A stretch of DNA of 64,000 nucleotides from Planctomycetota bacterium. Its GTDB lineage: Bacteria > Planctomycetota > Phycisphaerae > FEN-1346. The stretch covers positions 41,325 through 105,324 of the forward strand of contig JAUVZF010000002.1 in the NCBI GenBank assembly GCA_030602705.1, written 5' to 3'. The first letter of the stretch is position 1; each line of letters starts with the position of its first letter. A program made the translations under genes and the position numbers. The notes under the pieces were generated by a model. That model saw only the letters and a program-made list of their open reading frames with translations. It did no database searches and was not told where the DNA came from. Of this stretch, positions 10,287 to 17,708 are shown one piece after another.

Positions 10287-11653
10287 TCTCCGACACGCGG
10301 GGCGCGATGGAACCGACCGAACTGTCGGCACCGAGACGGCGATTCGCCGGACGGCAAGGCGAGCGAGGGGTGGGCGAGGCACAGTTCGCCGCCCTTGCCG
10401 ACGTGCTCCTTTCCGCCCAGCCCGCCGAACCGGTTGCCGACGCGCAAGCAGCCGAACCTCTCGCCGACGAGAGCCCTCCGGTTCCCGAAGTGGGTGTCCC
10501 GCGCGGCCTCTACCTGCTGGTTCCGGCGGGGATCGACCCGGCCGGCCGGCGGGACGCGGCGCTGACGGCGGCCCGGCGGCTGGCGCCGCACCGCGAGGCG
10601 GCCACCGTGTTTGTCTTCGAGAACGGATTGGTCGATGCCCACGTGCTCGGCGAGAGGGCGTGGGGTCGGCTGGGGCCGCAAAACTATCCGGGCGCGGCCG
10701 ACATGAACCGGACGGTCAGCGACCTCCTCGGGCAGTGCGACCAGATCGGGCTCGTGGTCTTGGACCCGCCGAACGGCCGGCTCCATCGCCTTGGCAGAAC
10801 CCCCTGCCGCACGGTCTTCCTCGCGACGCCCGATGCCGAGAGTATTGTCGAGACCTACCGCACGCTGAAGGCGTGGCGGTTCAGTGGAACACTGTCCCGC
10901 GCGGCGGTGCTCTTCGTGGGCCCGGGCGCCGACCGGGGGACGGGCGATCTCGGGCGGCGGCTTCGCCGGGCTGCTCAGGGATTTCTCGGATGCGACCTGG
11001 CGATTCAGCGCGTCGTTTCGGTCGGCCCTGACGGCGGGGCGGGTGAGTTGCCCCAGGCGCTGCGGGTTTTCTCGCAAGCGCCCGCCGACCAGGTCTGGCC
11101 GCCTCTGCTCGCCGCCGCTGGCCACGGCACCCCGCCCGCCACGGTCCCCTTAGAGGGCAAATACCCACCGGCCGCCACTGCCCCCGAGCAGAATCCGCCC
11201 GTAGGCATTGAGGAACCGGCCGTGGCGCCGGCCCCGGCGGCCGATGTCTGTCCGGCGTTCGACCTGTGGCAGCCCGACAACCGGCGTGACCTGATATCGG
11301 CCATCCAGGAGCAGGTTGCGTCGCTGTTCGGGGGTTCGCTGAGACTCATGTTCCAGGTAGACGTTGACGAACCTGGGGCGCCGCCGCTGGCGGCCGTCCG
11401 CGACGACGGGGCCCTGGTAGCGATCCTCCTGGCCGAACCGGGCGAAACGCTGGACACGGGCGCCGCCGAGCGATGGCTTCGGGTGCATGCGTCGCTCCTG
11501 GCCCGTGCGTTTCGACCGTCGGGCATCGCGGCCGGGGCAGAGGTGTTGGCCGTTGCGCTGGCGCCGCTCGAGGCCGTGCCGACAAGCAACGGCGTTCGCC
11601 GCTTCGTCCCGGTCAGGATGGGCGGCCACAAGGGAGTCGTGTTCCTGCCGTAG
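10283..11653 (+). CDS. Degenerate MinD-like protein coupled to the ParA-CBM48 gene
   Basis: A 456-residue protein of no family I recognise outright. The GTG at 10283 overlaps the preceding stop (GTGA), which implies translational coupling; an ATG at 10307 is an alternative. Residues about 75-250 look like the later half of a MinD/FlhG fold. 'CDQIGLVVLDPPNG' stands where the switch II/Walker B strand would be, and 'VFLATPDAESIVETYRTLKAW' resembles the 'TTPE-x-S-x-x-DAY-x-x-IK' helix of MinD proteins. No P-loop is visible upstream, so it probably does not hydrolyse ATP by itself. A Pro/Ala-rich linker (about 285-325) leads to a separate C-terminal domain of about 130 residues. It is plausibly a non-catalytic partner that dimerises with the preceding ParA protein. 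Confidence 0.5.
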   Translation: MISDTRGAMEPTELSAPRRRFAGRQGERGVGEAQFAALADVLLSAQPAEPVADAQAAEPLADESPPVPEVGVPRGLYLLVPAGIDPAGRRDAALTAARRLAPHREAATVFVFENGLVDAHVLGERAWGRLGPQNYPGAADMNRTVSDLLGQCDQIGLVVLDPPNGRLHRLGRTPCRTVFLATPDAESIVETYRTLKAWRFSGTLSRAAVLFVGPGADRGTGDLGRRLRRAAQGFLGCDLAIQRVVSVGPDGGAGELPQALRVFSQAPADQVWPPLLAAAGHGTPPATVPLEGKYPPAATAPEQNPPVGIEEPAVAPAPAADVCPAFDLWQPDNRRDLISAIQEQVASLFGGSLRLMFQVDVDEPGAPPLAAVRDDGALVAILLAEPGETLDTGAAERWLRVHASLLARAFRPSGIAAGAEVLAVALAPLEAVPTSNGVRRFVPVRMGGHKGVVFLP

Positions 11654-11679
11654 GCCGCCGTCCTCCTTGCTCCTGTGTC

Positions 11680-11708
11680 TTGACACGGTGCGCCGCAGCG
11701 GATACCGT
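11680..11708 (+). promoter_or_regulatory. Sigma-70-type promoter of the dCMP deaminase gene, giving a nearly leaderless mRNA
   Basis: A consensus -35 TTGACA (11680-11685) is followed after 17 bp by TACCGT (11703-11708). A start site about seven bases downstream falls at about 11715, within two bases of the ATG at 11717. No Shine-Dalgarno sequence lies between, so the mRNA would be essentially leaderless. Confidence 0.65.
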
Positions 11709-11716
11709 ACCATGCC

Positions 11717-12172
11717 ATGGACCGGCCGAGTTGGGACGAGTACTTCATGATGATCGCCGAGGACGTCTCGCGGCGTTCGACGTGTCTGAGGCGCAAGGTC
11801 GGGGCGATCCTCGTTGTCCAGCGGCGCATCCTGGCCACGGGGTACAACGGCGCGCCGAGCGGCGTACCGCATTGTTCAGAGACCGGTTGTCTGCGTGAGC
11901 AGATGGCCGTCCCGTCCGGCCAGCGCCACGAACTCTGCCGCGGACTTCATGCCGAGCAGAACGCCATCATCCAGGCGGCCAAGCACGGCGCGCGGATCGA
12001 CGGGGCCACGCTTTACACCACACATCATCCGTGCTCTATCTGTGCAAAGATGGCGATCAATGCGGGCGTTACCCGGATCGTCTGCCGCGAAGACTATCCC
12101 GACGATCTCGGAAAGACCATGCTGAGGCTTGGGGGCGTGAAACTGGAGGTGTTTGCGGGCGGCAAGGGGTAG
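11717..12172 (+). CDS. dCMP deaminase (ComEB-like zinc cytidine/deoxycytidylate deaminase)
   Basis: A 151-residue cytosolic zinc enzyme that converts dCMP to dUMP, feeding thymidylate synthesis. The zinc and catalytic motifs are complete: 'HAEQNAI' supplies the His ligand and the catalytic Glu, and 'HPCSICAK' supplies the two Cys ligands. An N-terminal '[16 protein letters not shown]' loop is typical of the dCMP branch, and the length is normal. The start at 11717 is set by the '[11 protein letters not shown]' N-terminus and by the promoter just upstream. A second ATG five bases earlier is out of frame. It sits upstream of nrdR and the class III reductase, so the region groups deoxynucleotide genes, although it has its own promoter. 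Confidence 0.93.
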   Translation: MDRPSWDEYFMMIAEDVSRRSTCLRRKVGAILVVQRRILATGYNGAPSGVPHCSETGCLREQMAVPSGQRHELCRGLHAEQNAIIQAAKHGARIDGATLYTTHHPCSICAKMAINAGVTRIVCREDYPDDLGKTMLRLGGVKLEVFAGGKG

Positions 12173-12515
12173 ACGTCGCGCTGGGGATGGAACGAGAAGG
12201 CCTGATGGCACGGCGGGTTTGGATGCCCACCGTGCCATCGTTCTTTGGCCTGTCGGCAACGGAGGCAAGATCCGGCGCCGGCGTCAAGAATGTAGGGATC
12301 TTTCAGAAAAAGGTTCTGCCCCCACATCATGGGCCGCGGGGCAAGATACCCCCTGCTCATGGGGTCGTGGCGCAAGCGGTTAGATGATGTGGAAAGAAAA
12401 TCGTTACGGTGGAAAAGTTTTTTGGTCTGACCACAAGGTATTGTGGTTGGCTGTCTTAGACTTTTCTCGTTCCTGTGAGAAGAGCGCGCCGGAGACGCCG
12501 ATGCGGGAAAAAGCG
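12173..12515. other. Gene-free spacer between the deaminase gene and the nrdR promoter
   Basis: No protein frame here looks real. A patch of lower GC runs from about 12375 to 12475. I see no hairpin followed by a T-run strong enough to call a terminator, and no AT-rich palindrome resembling an NrdR box. Confidence 0.4.
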
Positions 12516-12544
12516 TTGACACCCCAGATGGTGGGCTCTAGGAT
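12516..12544 (+). promoter_or_regulatory. Sigma-70-type promoter upstream of nrdR
   Basis: A consensus -35 TTGACA (12516-12521), a 17-bp spacer, and a -10 TAGGAT (12539-12544). The predicted start near 12551 leaves a leader of about 175 nt before the nrdR start. The leader contains a hairpin formed by CTTCCTCAG and a partly complementary CTGAAGAGGGAAG around 12580-12606. Confidence 0.65.
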
Positions 12545-12726
12545 CCCCGGTTGCCGACATACGGTAGTTGTTGTTGCACTTCCTCAGTTTTTGCTGAAGA
12601 GGGAAGGGCCGGAATTCCGATGCCGTAGAGTAGCCGGGTAGCCCAAGATGTTGTATGTTGGCACGTCTTGCTGATTGCTGTTCCGGCAACGTGGTGCTTC
12701 ACTACTTCGACGAGGAGCCTGCGGCC

Positions 12727-13248
12727 GTGGAATGTCCTTTCTGTCATCAAGATAATGACAAGGTTGTGGATTCCCGCGCCAGCGGCGCCGCGATCCGACG
12801 CCGACGAGAATGCCTGGAGTGCAAGCGGCGCTACACGACCTACGAACGTGCCGAGAGCGGGCTCCGCCTGCGCGTCATCAAGAAAGACGGCACGACGCGA
12901 GAGGCTTACGACCGCACCAAGGTCCGCCGGGGGCTGATGCTGGCACTGCACAAGCGCCCCGTCCCGACCGAACGCCTTGATGCCATCCTACAGGAAATCG
13001 AGGACGAACTGACCTCCAAGTACGATCTGGAGATCCCCAGCCGCGCCATCGGCGACCTCGTCATGGAGAAACTTCGCCGCGTGGACCAGGTGGCGTACGT
13101 TCGCTTTGCCAGCGTGTATCGCGATTTCAAGGACATCTCGCAGTTCGTTCAGGAAGTCGAGCCGATGTTGTCGCAGCGAACCGACACCGCAGGCACGAAA
13201 CGCAGGACAGAGGGGCCGGATGAATCGGGGCCGACCGGCGGCGACTGA
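12727..13248 (+). CDS. nrdR: Transcriptional repressor NrdR
   Basis: A 173-residue regulator of ribonucleotide reductase genes. The start is a GTG at 12727, giving 'VECPFC' where family members begin 'MxCPFC'; GAGGAG lies nine bases upstream. The N-terminal zinc ribbon shows 'CPFC' and 'CLECKRRYTTYER' (about residues 3-38). An ATP-cone domain (about 48-138) starts 'VIKKDGTTREAYDRTKVRRGL'. In the known family, nucleotide binding to the cone controls DNA binding to NrdR boxes. It lies 146 nt upstream of nrdD, its expected target. I do not see a recognisable NrdR box in either leader. Confidence 0.96.
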   Translation: MECPFCHQDNDKVVDSRASGAAIRRRRECLECKRRYTTYERAESGLRLRVIKKDGTTREAYDRTKVRRGLMLALHKRPVPTERLDAILQEIEDELTSKYDLEIPSRAIGDLVMEKLRRVDQVAYVRFASVYRDFKDISQFVQEVEPMLSQRTDTAGTKRRTEGPDESGPTGGD

Positions 13249-13282
13249 CGGTCGGCCCGAGAGAGCACGCCGCGAGGGCGTG

Positions 13283-13312
13283 GGGGGGCGACCCATCGGG
13301 GGTCGTCCCCCC
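13283..13312 (+). promoter_or_regulatory. Strong GC hairpin in the nrdR-nrdD spacer
   Basis: A 12-bp stem (13283-13294 with 13300-13312, one bulged base, five-base loop), all-GC at its base. No T-run follows, so it is not a standard intrinsic terminator. It could be an attenuator, an RNA-stability element or part of a repeat. It sits 83 nt before the nrdD start. Confidence 0.45.
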
Positions 13313-13394
13313 GGTAACCGAGGAACGAGCCGGGGGTATCGGGCCGCCGGACCAGACTCAGGCAGGGGCGTGCACGGGTAGAGAGAGGGCGAGT

Positions 13395-15833
13395 ATGCTG
13401 CGCCGTATCACACAGATTCGCAAACGCGACGGGAAAGTCATGCCGTTCGGCGAAGCGAAGATCGCCGATGCGATCTTCAAGGCGGCCGAGGCCGTCGGAG
13501 GAGAAGACCGATTCGTCGCCGACGAACTGGCATCGGCGGTCACCGATTACCTGAACCGCCATTACGAGGGGGATATCCCCGGCATCGAAGACATCCAGGA
13601 CATGGTCGAAAAAGTCCTGATCGAAACCGGGCATGCCAAAACCGCCAAGGCCTATATCCTCTATCGCGACAAACGTGCCCAGGCGCGGCGGGCGACGATG
13701 GTCCGCAAGGCCACGCGCAGCGGGTCGCGCAGTTCCACGGACGTCGCGCTGCTGGTTGACACCGGCGCCAAGGATGCCCTCTTGCCGTGGGACAAGAGCC
13801 GCATCGTCGAGGCCCTGGAGAAGGAGGCGCACCTCGACCCGTCCACCGCCCGCAAGGTGGCCACTGCCGTCGAGGAGAAGGTGCTGGCCTCGGGCCTGTC
13901 GCGCATCTCGACCGGCCTGGTGCGCGAACTGGCGGACAACGAACTGTTCGAACGGGGGCTGACCGGTCGGCTCGAACGGCAGAAAGTCCTGGGCATGCCG
14001 CGGTTCGACCTGGTGAACCTCATCTATTCGAAGAGCCAGGAGAACTCGAACATCTCGCAGAACAACCCGGAGGCGATCAACCTGACGATAGCCGAGACGG
14101 TCCTGAAGCAGTTTGCGCTCGGCGAAATCTTCTCACGCGAGGTAGCCGAGGCCCACCTCACCGGCCGCGTTCACCTGCACGACCTCGGATACCCCACGCG
14201 CGTCTATTGCTCCAGCCACAGCCTGGAGTATCTCAAAAAGTACGGTCTGGACCTGGAGAACCTCGACACCAAGAGCGCTCCGGCCCGCCATGCGCGCACG
14301 CTGACGGGCCACCTCAACACGTTCCTGGCGTCGATGCAGGCCTACTACGCGGGGGCGCTTGGCGTGGCCCACATCAACATCATGTACGCCCCGTACGTCG
14401 AGGAGATGGACGAGAAAACGATGCGGCAGGAGGCGCAGCACCTGATCTTCTCGTGCTCGCAGTCGGCGTTCAGCCGGGGCGGCCAGACGCTGTTCCTCGA
14501 CTTCAACATTCACACGGGCGTGCCGAGTTACTTCAAGGACGTGCCCGCGATCGGTCCCGGCGGCAAGTACACCGGCCGCACGTACGGCGATTATGAGGGT
14601 GCCGCCCAGCGGTTCTGCCGCGCCATGCTCGATGTCTGGCGCAAGGGAGACCGCCACGGGCGCCTCTTTGCGTTCCCGAAGTGCGATTTCCACATCAACG
14701 CCGAGACGTTCCGCGAGCCGAAGCAGTTGGAACTCCTGGAGTACGCATGCCGCATCGCCTCCGAAAACGGTGTGCCGTACTTCGTCTTCGACCGCGACGA
14801 GGTGACCCTGAGCGCCTGCTGCCGCCTGCGGACCACCATCGAAGACGATCACATGATCAGGCACCCCGAGAGCATGCGGTTCTGCGGGTTCCAGAACGTG
14901 ACGATCAACCTGCCACAGGCCGCCTACCGCGCGGGGCCGGGCAACTGGGACGACCTGTCTCGGAACATCCTCGAGGCGATGGACATCGCCATGCAGGCCC
15001 ACCTCGAGAAGCGCGAGTTCGTCAAGGAAATGATGAGCAAGCCCCAGATGCCGCTCTGGCAGATCGGCAGAACCGCCAAGGACGGCCGGCCGTACGTGGA
15101 CCTCGATGCCGCCACCTACATCATCGGCCTGGTCGGCCTGAACGAGTGCATCCAGCACATGATGGGCGAGGAACTCCACGAGCGCGACCGGGCGCTGAAG
15201 CGGGGCCTGTGGGTTGTCGCTCACATGTACCGGCAGGCCAAGAAGTACGCCGAGCAGTACGGCCTGAAGGTGAGCCTGGAAGAGTCGCCGGCCGAAAGCG
15301 CCGCCCGCCGCCTCGCCAAGGTCGATATGCGCGACTGGCCGCAGGCCGGCGACGTGCTGAAGGGCGATATCGCAGCCGACGAGTACTACTACACCAACTC
15401 CATTCACCTGCGGGCCGACGCGCCGGTGGACTTGCTCACGCGCATCCGGACGCAGGCCAAGTTCCACAACATGATCGAGTCCGGCGCCATCATCCACGCG
15501 TTTGTCGGCGAGGAACTGCCCCCCGCCGAGAGCATCCTGACGCTGGTCCGCCGGACCTATGAGAAGACGCCGGCGGCGCAACTGACGATCAGCCCTGAGT
15601 TCACCGTCTGCAACGATTGCCACCGAACGACGCCGGGCCTTCATGAAACGTGCTCCTGGTGCGAGTCCGAGGACGTGTACGGCATGACCCGCATCGTGGG
15701 CTACTTCAGCCGCGTGTCGAACTGGAATAAGTCCAAACTGGGCGAACTGAAGGATCGACGCCGCGGCAACTACTCAGTCACGGGAATCGTCCCGCCCTTG
15801 CGGTCGGCCGAGATCGGCACGGCCGCAGGATGA
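13395..15833 (+). CDS. nrdD: Anaerobic (class III) ribonucleoside-triphosphate reductase
   Basis: An 812-residue glycyl-radical enzyme that reduces ribonucleotides to deoxyribonucleotides without oxygen. The N-terminus is an ATP-cone ('ITQIRKRDGKVMPFGEAKIADAI', about 5-95). A second cone-like helical stretch ('LLPWDKSRIVEALEKEAHLDPSTARKV') covers about 128-195. Candidate active-site Cys residues lie in 'GYPTRVYCSSH' and 'FAFPKCDFHIN'. The C-terminus has a four-Cys zinc site ('CNDC' and 'CSWC'), then 'RIVGYF' carrying the Gly that would hold the radical. An AGAGAGGG site precedes the ATG. The presence of nrdG and a Cys-x-x-Cys redoxin downstream suggests it may use protein thiols as reductant, as some class III enzymes do. 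The cell must experience anoxia. Confidence 0.96.
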   Translation: MLRRITQIRKRDGKVMPFGEAKIADAIFKAAEAVGGEDRFVADELASAVTDYLNRHYEGDIPGIEDIQDMVEKVLIETGHAKTAKAYILYRDKRAQARRATMVRKATRSGSRSSTDVALLVDTGAKDALLPWDKSRIVEALEKEAHLDPSTARKVATAVEEKVLASGLSRISTGLVRELADNELFERGLTGRLERQKVLGMPRFDLVNLIYSKSQENSNISQNNPEAINLTIAETVLKQFALGEIFSREVAEAHLTGRVHLHDLGYPTRVYCSSHSLEYLKKYGLDLENLDTKSAPARHARTLTGHLNTFLASMQAYYAGALGVAHINIMYAPYVEEMDEKTMRQEAQHLIFSCSQSAFSRGGQTLFLDFNIHTGVPSYFKDVPAIGPGGKYTGRTYGDYEGAAQRFCRAMLDVWRKGDRHGRLFAFPKCDFHINAETFREPKQLELLEYACRIASENGVPYFVFDRDEVTLSACCRLRTTIEDDHMIRHPESMRFCGFQNVTINLPQAAYRAGPGNWDDLSRNILEAMDIAMQAHLEKREFVKEMMSKPQMPLWQIGRTAKDGRPYVDLDAATYIIGLVGLNECIQHMMGEELHERDRALKRGLWVVAHMYRQAKKYAEQYGLKVSLEESPAESAARRLAKVDMRDWPQAGDVLKGDIAADEYYYTNSIHLRADAPVDLLTRIRTQAKFHNMIESGAIIHAFVGEELPPAESILTLVRRTYEKTPAAQLTISPEFTVCNDCHRTTPGLHETCSWCESEDVYGMTRIVGYFSRVSNWNKSKLGELKDRRRGNYSVTGIVPPLRSAEIGTAAG

Positions 15834-16012
15834 GGCGCGCCTGGGAGGGAGGCGCGCCTCCGCGGACGGCAGGTTGGTTGGAGACCCCTTGTTGACGGAG
15901 GAGCCGGGAGCCGCAAGGCCGCCTTTCGCCGTCCCGGCTCCCCGTCGCTTCCGGGGTCAGGTCGAACGGGCGAGTGTGCAGGCCCTGGGGCCGACGGAAG
16001 GGGACGCGAGTC
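15834..16012. other. nrdD-cupin spacer with dyad symmetry
   Basis: Contains an imperfect inverted repeat (about 15905-15945, GAGCCGGGA paired with TCCCGGCTC) around a GC-rich centre. Its ends resemble the 94-bp repeat family at 50371. No T-run follows, so transcription may continue into the cupin, redoxin and nrdG genes. Confidence 0.4.
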
Positions 16013-16351
16013 GTGCAGACGGTGCGAGAGCAGGACCAGCAGTATCGAGGTGGAACCAGTGGCGTCAAGTACCTCTTCCGCGGGCCGAGGATCGACTGGG
16101 GCGTCATCCTCTTCGCCCCCGGCGAGCAGCTCGGACGCCACAGGCACAACCAGGTCGAGGAAACGTTCTACTTCGTCGAAGGGGATGGCGGACGCATCAT
16201 CGTCGATGATGCCGAGCACCCGATCGTGACCGGTGCGGCGTTTCGCATCGAGCCGGGAGAGGTGCACAACATCATCAACGATACGTCCACGCCCTTGAAG
16301 GCCGTCTTCATCAAGTCGGCTTACTTGCCACAGGACAAAGTCAACGTCTGA
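16013..16351 (+). CDS. Small cupin-domain protein
   Basis: A 112-residue single cupin. The GTG at 16013 is chosen because GGAAGGGGA lies upstream and the conserved fold begins soon after. Motif 1 is 'PGEQLGRHRHNQVEETFYFVEGDG', giving two His and one Glu metal ligands; motif 2 is 'IEPGEVHNIINDT', giving the last His. Such proteins bind a divalent metal and act as isomerases, dioxygenases or small-molecule sensors, and the substrate cannot be told. It lies between nrdD and the redoxin-nrdG pair on the same strand, so it may be co-expressed with the anaerobic reductase, but no functional link is established. Confidence 0.82.
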   Translation: MQTVREQDQQYRGGTSGVKYLFRGPRIDWGVILFAPGEQLGRHRHNQVEETFYFVEGDGGRIIVDDAEHPIVTGAAFRIEPGEVHNIINDTSTPLKAVFIKSAYLPQDKVNV

Positions 16352-16441
16352 CGCCGCCGCAGCGCGGGGCCGGCTGAAATGACGCGGGGCCATGCGGTAC
16401 AGACACGAACCAACGTGACATCAGAATGCGTAGGGGGTACC

Positions 16442-16735
16442 ATGAAGTTCGAAGTCTATGGAAAAAACGGCTGTCCCAAGTGCAAGAGCACCATGGAAAA
16501 ACTGGCCCTTCTGATCGGCAAAGCCGACGGCCGGGACCACGTCCTCGTCGCCTACCATGATATGGAGACGGTCGAGGGGATGGCCGAGGGGGCGTTCAAC
16601 GACGTCACGGACATTCCGACCACGATCCTCCGCACCGAAACCGGCGAACCGATGGCCCGATGGGAAGGCAAGTTGCCCCCCTCGGTCGAGGTCAAGGCGT
16701 TTCTCGCTTCAGCCCCAGGCGGCCCGGTGCAGTGA
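16442..16735 (+). CDS. Glutaredoxin/NrdH-like redoxin
   Basis: A 97-residue thioredoxin-fold protein starting at the ATG 16442, just behind a GGGGG ribosome site. It opens 'MKFEVYGKNGCPKCKSTMEKL'; the CPKC redox pair is at residues 11-14 and a cis-Pro lies in 'VTDIPTTIL'. The stop overlaps the GTG of nrdG by four bases, a strong sign of co-translation. Lying between nrdD and nrdG, it is a good candidate for the dithiol reductant of the class III reductase, analogous to NrdH/thioredoxin-dependent NrdD enzymes. That role is inference from position and motif. Confidence 0.82.
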   Translation: MKFEVYGKNGCPKCKSTMEKLALLIGKADGRDHVLVAYHDMETVEGMAEGAFNDVTDIPTTILRTETGEPMARWEGKLPPSVEVKAFLASAPGGPVQ

Positions 16736-17481
16736 ATACCGACGCGCCCCAACCATTGCCGCCCATCGCCGGATATCATCCGACGACGCTCGTCGATTGG
16801 CCCGGCCGTCTCGCGTCAATCGTCTTCCTGCCGCGATGCAACCTGCGGTGCCGCTTCTGCCATGCCGGGCCGCTGCTTACGGAGTCCGCCGACACGATTC
16901 CGCTCGAGAGCATCCTGGAGCACGTGGCCTCGCACGAGGGGTGGCTCGACGGCATGGTGATCTGCGGCGGGGAACCGACCATCTGGCCGACGCTTCCCGC
17001 CTTGTGCGAACGGTTCCGCAGCGCGGGCCTCGCCGTCAAACTCGACACCAACGGGACGTTCCCGGACCGCATCGCCGCCCTCCTGGACGCCTCTCTTCTC
17101 GACACCGTCGCGATGGACCTGAAGGCCCCGCTCGACGACCGCTACCACCGGGTCTGCGGCGCACCCGGCATGGACCTCTCGCTCGTCGAGCGCTCGATGC
17201 ATCTGCTGATGGAAGGCCGGGTGGACTATGAGTTCCGCACCACCGTCTGCCCGACCTTCATCGGCGAAGACGAGATCCGCGCCATGGGTGCCTCCATCGC
17301 CGGCGCGAGCCGCTGGAACCTCCAACGCTTCGAGCCGACCTATGCCCTGGACCCCGCCCTGCGCGACGTGGTGCCGTACGGGCCGGCCCAGATGGAAGCC
17401 CTGGCCGAAATCGGCCGCACCTACGTCGCCCGCTGCCGCATCCGCGGCCGGCCGGCCGAGCAGGCGGCCCGCGCGGGCTGA
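16732..17481 (+). CDS. nrdG: Anaerobic ribonucleotide reductase activating protein (radical SAM)
   Basis: A 249-residue radical SAM activase. The GTG at 16732 overlaps the redoxin stop (GTGA), and the protein begins naturally before 'IAGYHPTTLVDWPGRLASIVFLP'. The iron-sulfur motif is 'CNLRCRFC' (C-x3-C-x2-C) near residues 37-44, followed by the SAM-binding 'VICGGEPT' and a 'KLDTNGTFP' strand. It uses a reduced 4Fe-4S cluster and SAM to install the glycyl radical on NrdD. The same family includes pyruvate formate-lyase activases, but the operon with nrdD makes NrdG the best call. Confidence 0.92.
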   Translation: MNTDAPQPLPPIAGYHPTTLVDWPGRLASIVFLPRCNLRCRFCHAGPLLTESADTIPLESILEHVASHEGWLDGMVICGGEPTIWPTLPALCERFRSAGLAVKLDTNGTFPDRIAALLDASLLDTVAMDLKAPLDDRYHRVCGAPGMDLSLVERSMHLLMEGRVDYEFRTTVCPTFIGEDEIRAMGASIAGASRWNLQRFEPTYALDPALRDVVPYGPAQMEALAEIGRTYVARCRIRGRPAEQAARAG

Positions 17482-17531
17482 GCCCGTGCACCCTCCGCTC
17501 ACCCACCAGATTTTGGGGTCTCAGGACGCCC

Positions 17532-17560
17532 TTGACACACGTCGTGCCACTTTCTACAGT
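17532..17560 (+). promoter_or_regulatory. Sigma-70-type promoter upstream of the FlgI-like gene
   Basis: TTGACA (17532-17537), a 17-bp spacer, and TACAGT (17555-17560). The predicted start near 17567 leaves a leader of about 140 nt before the ATG at 17709. Confidence 0.65.
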
Positions 17561-17708
17561 GCAGGTCCGTCGGGCCGTCACGGGGCGGGGGCGCTGTGAC
17601 GGCCCCGCGGTAGGGCAAACAGATTGAAAAACCGCACCTTGGAGCCGCATTGGCTAAAGTCCGATAACCCGCGCCGTCGATACGTTGTACATTGAGAGCG
17701 GGGTCTGT

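Noticed and set aside
16732..17481. Pyruvate formate-lyase activating enzyme
   Set aside because: Same radical SAM family, but it is coupled to the redoxin and nrdD and there is no pflB, so NrdG is the better call.
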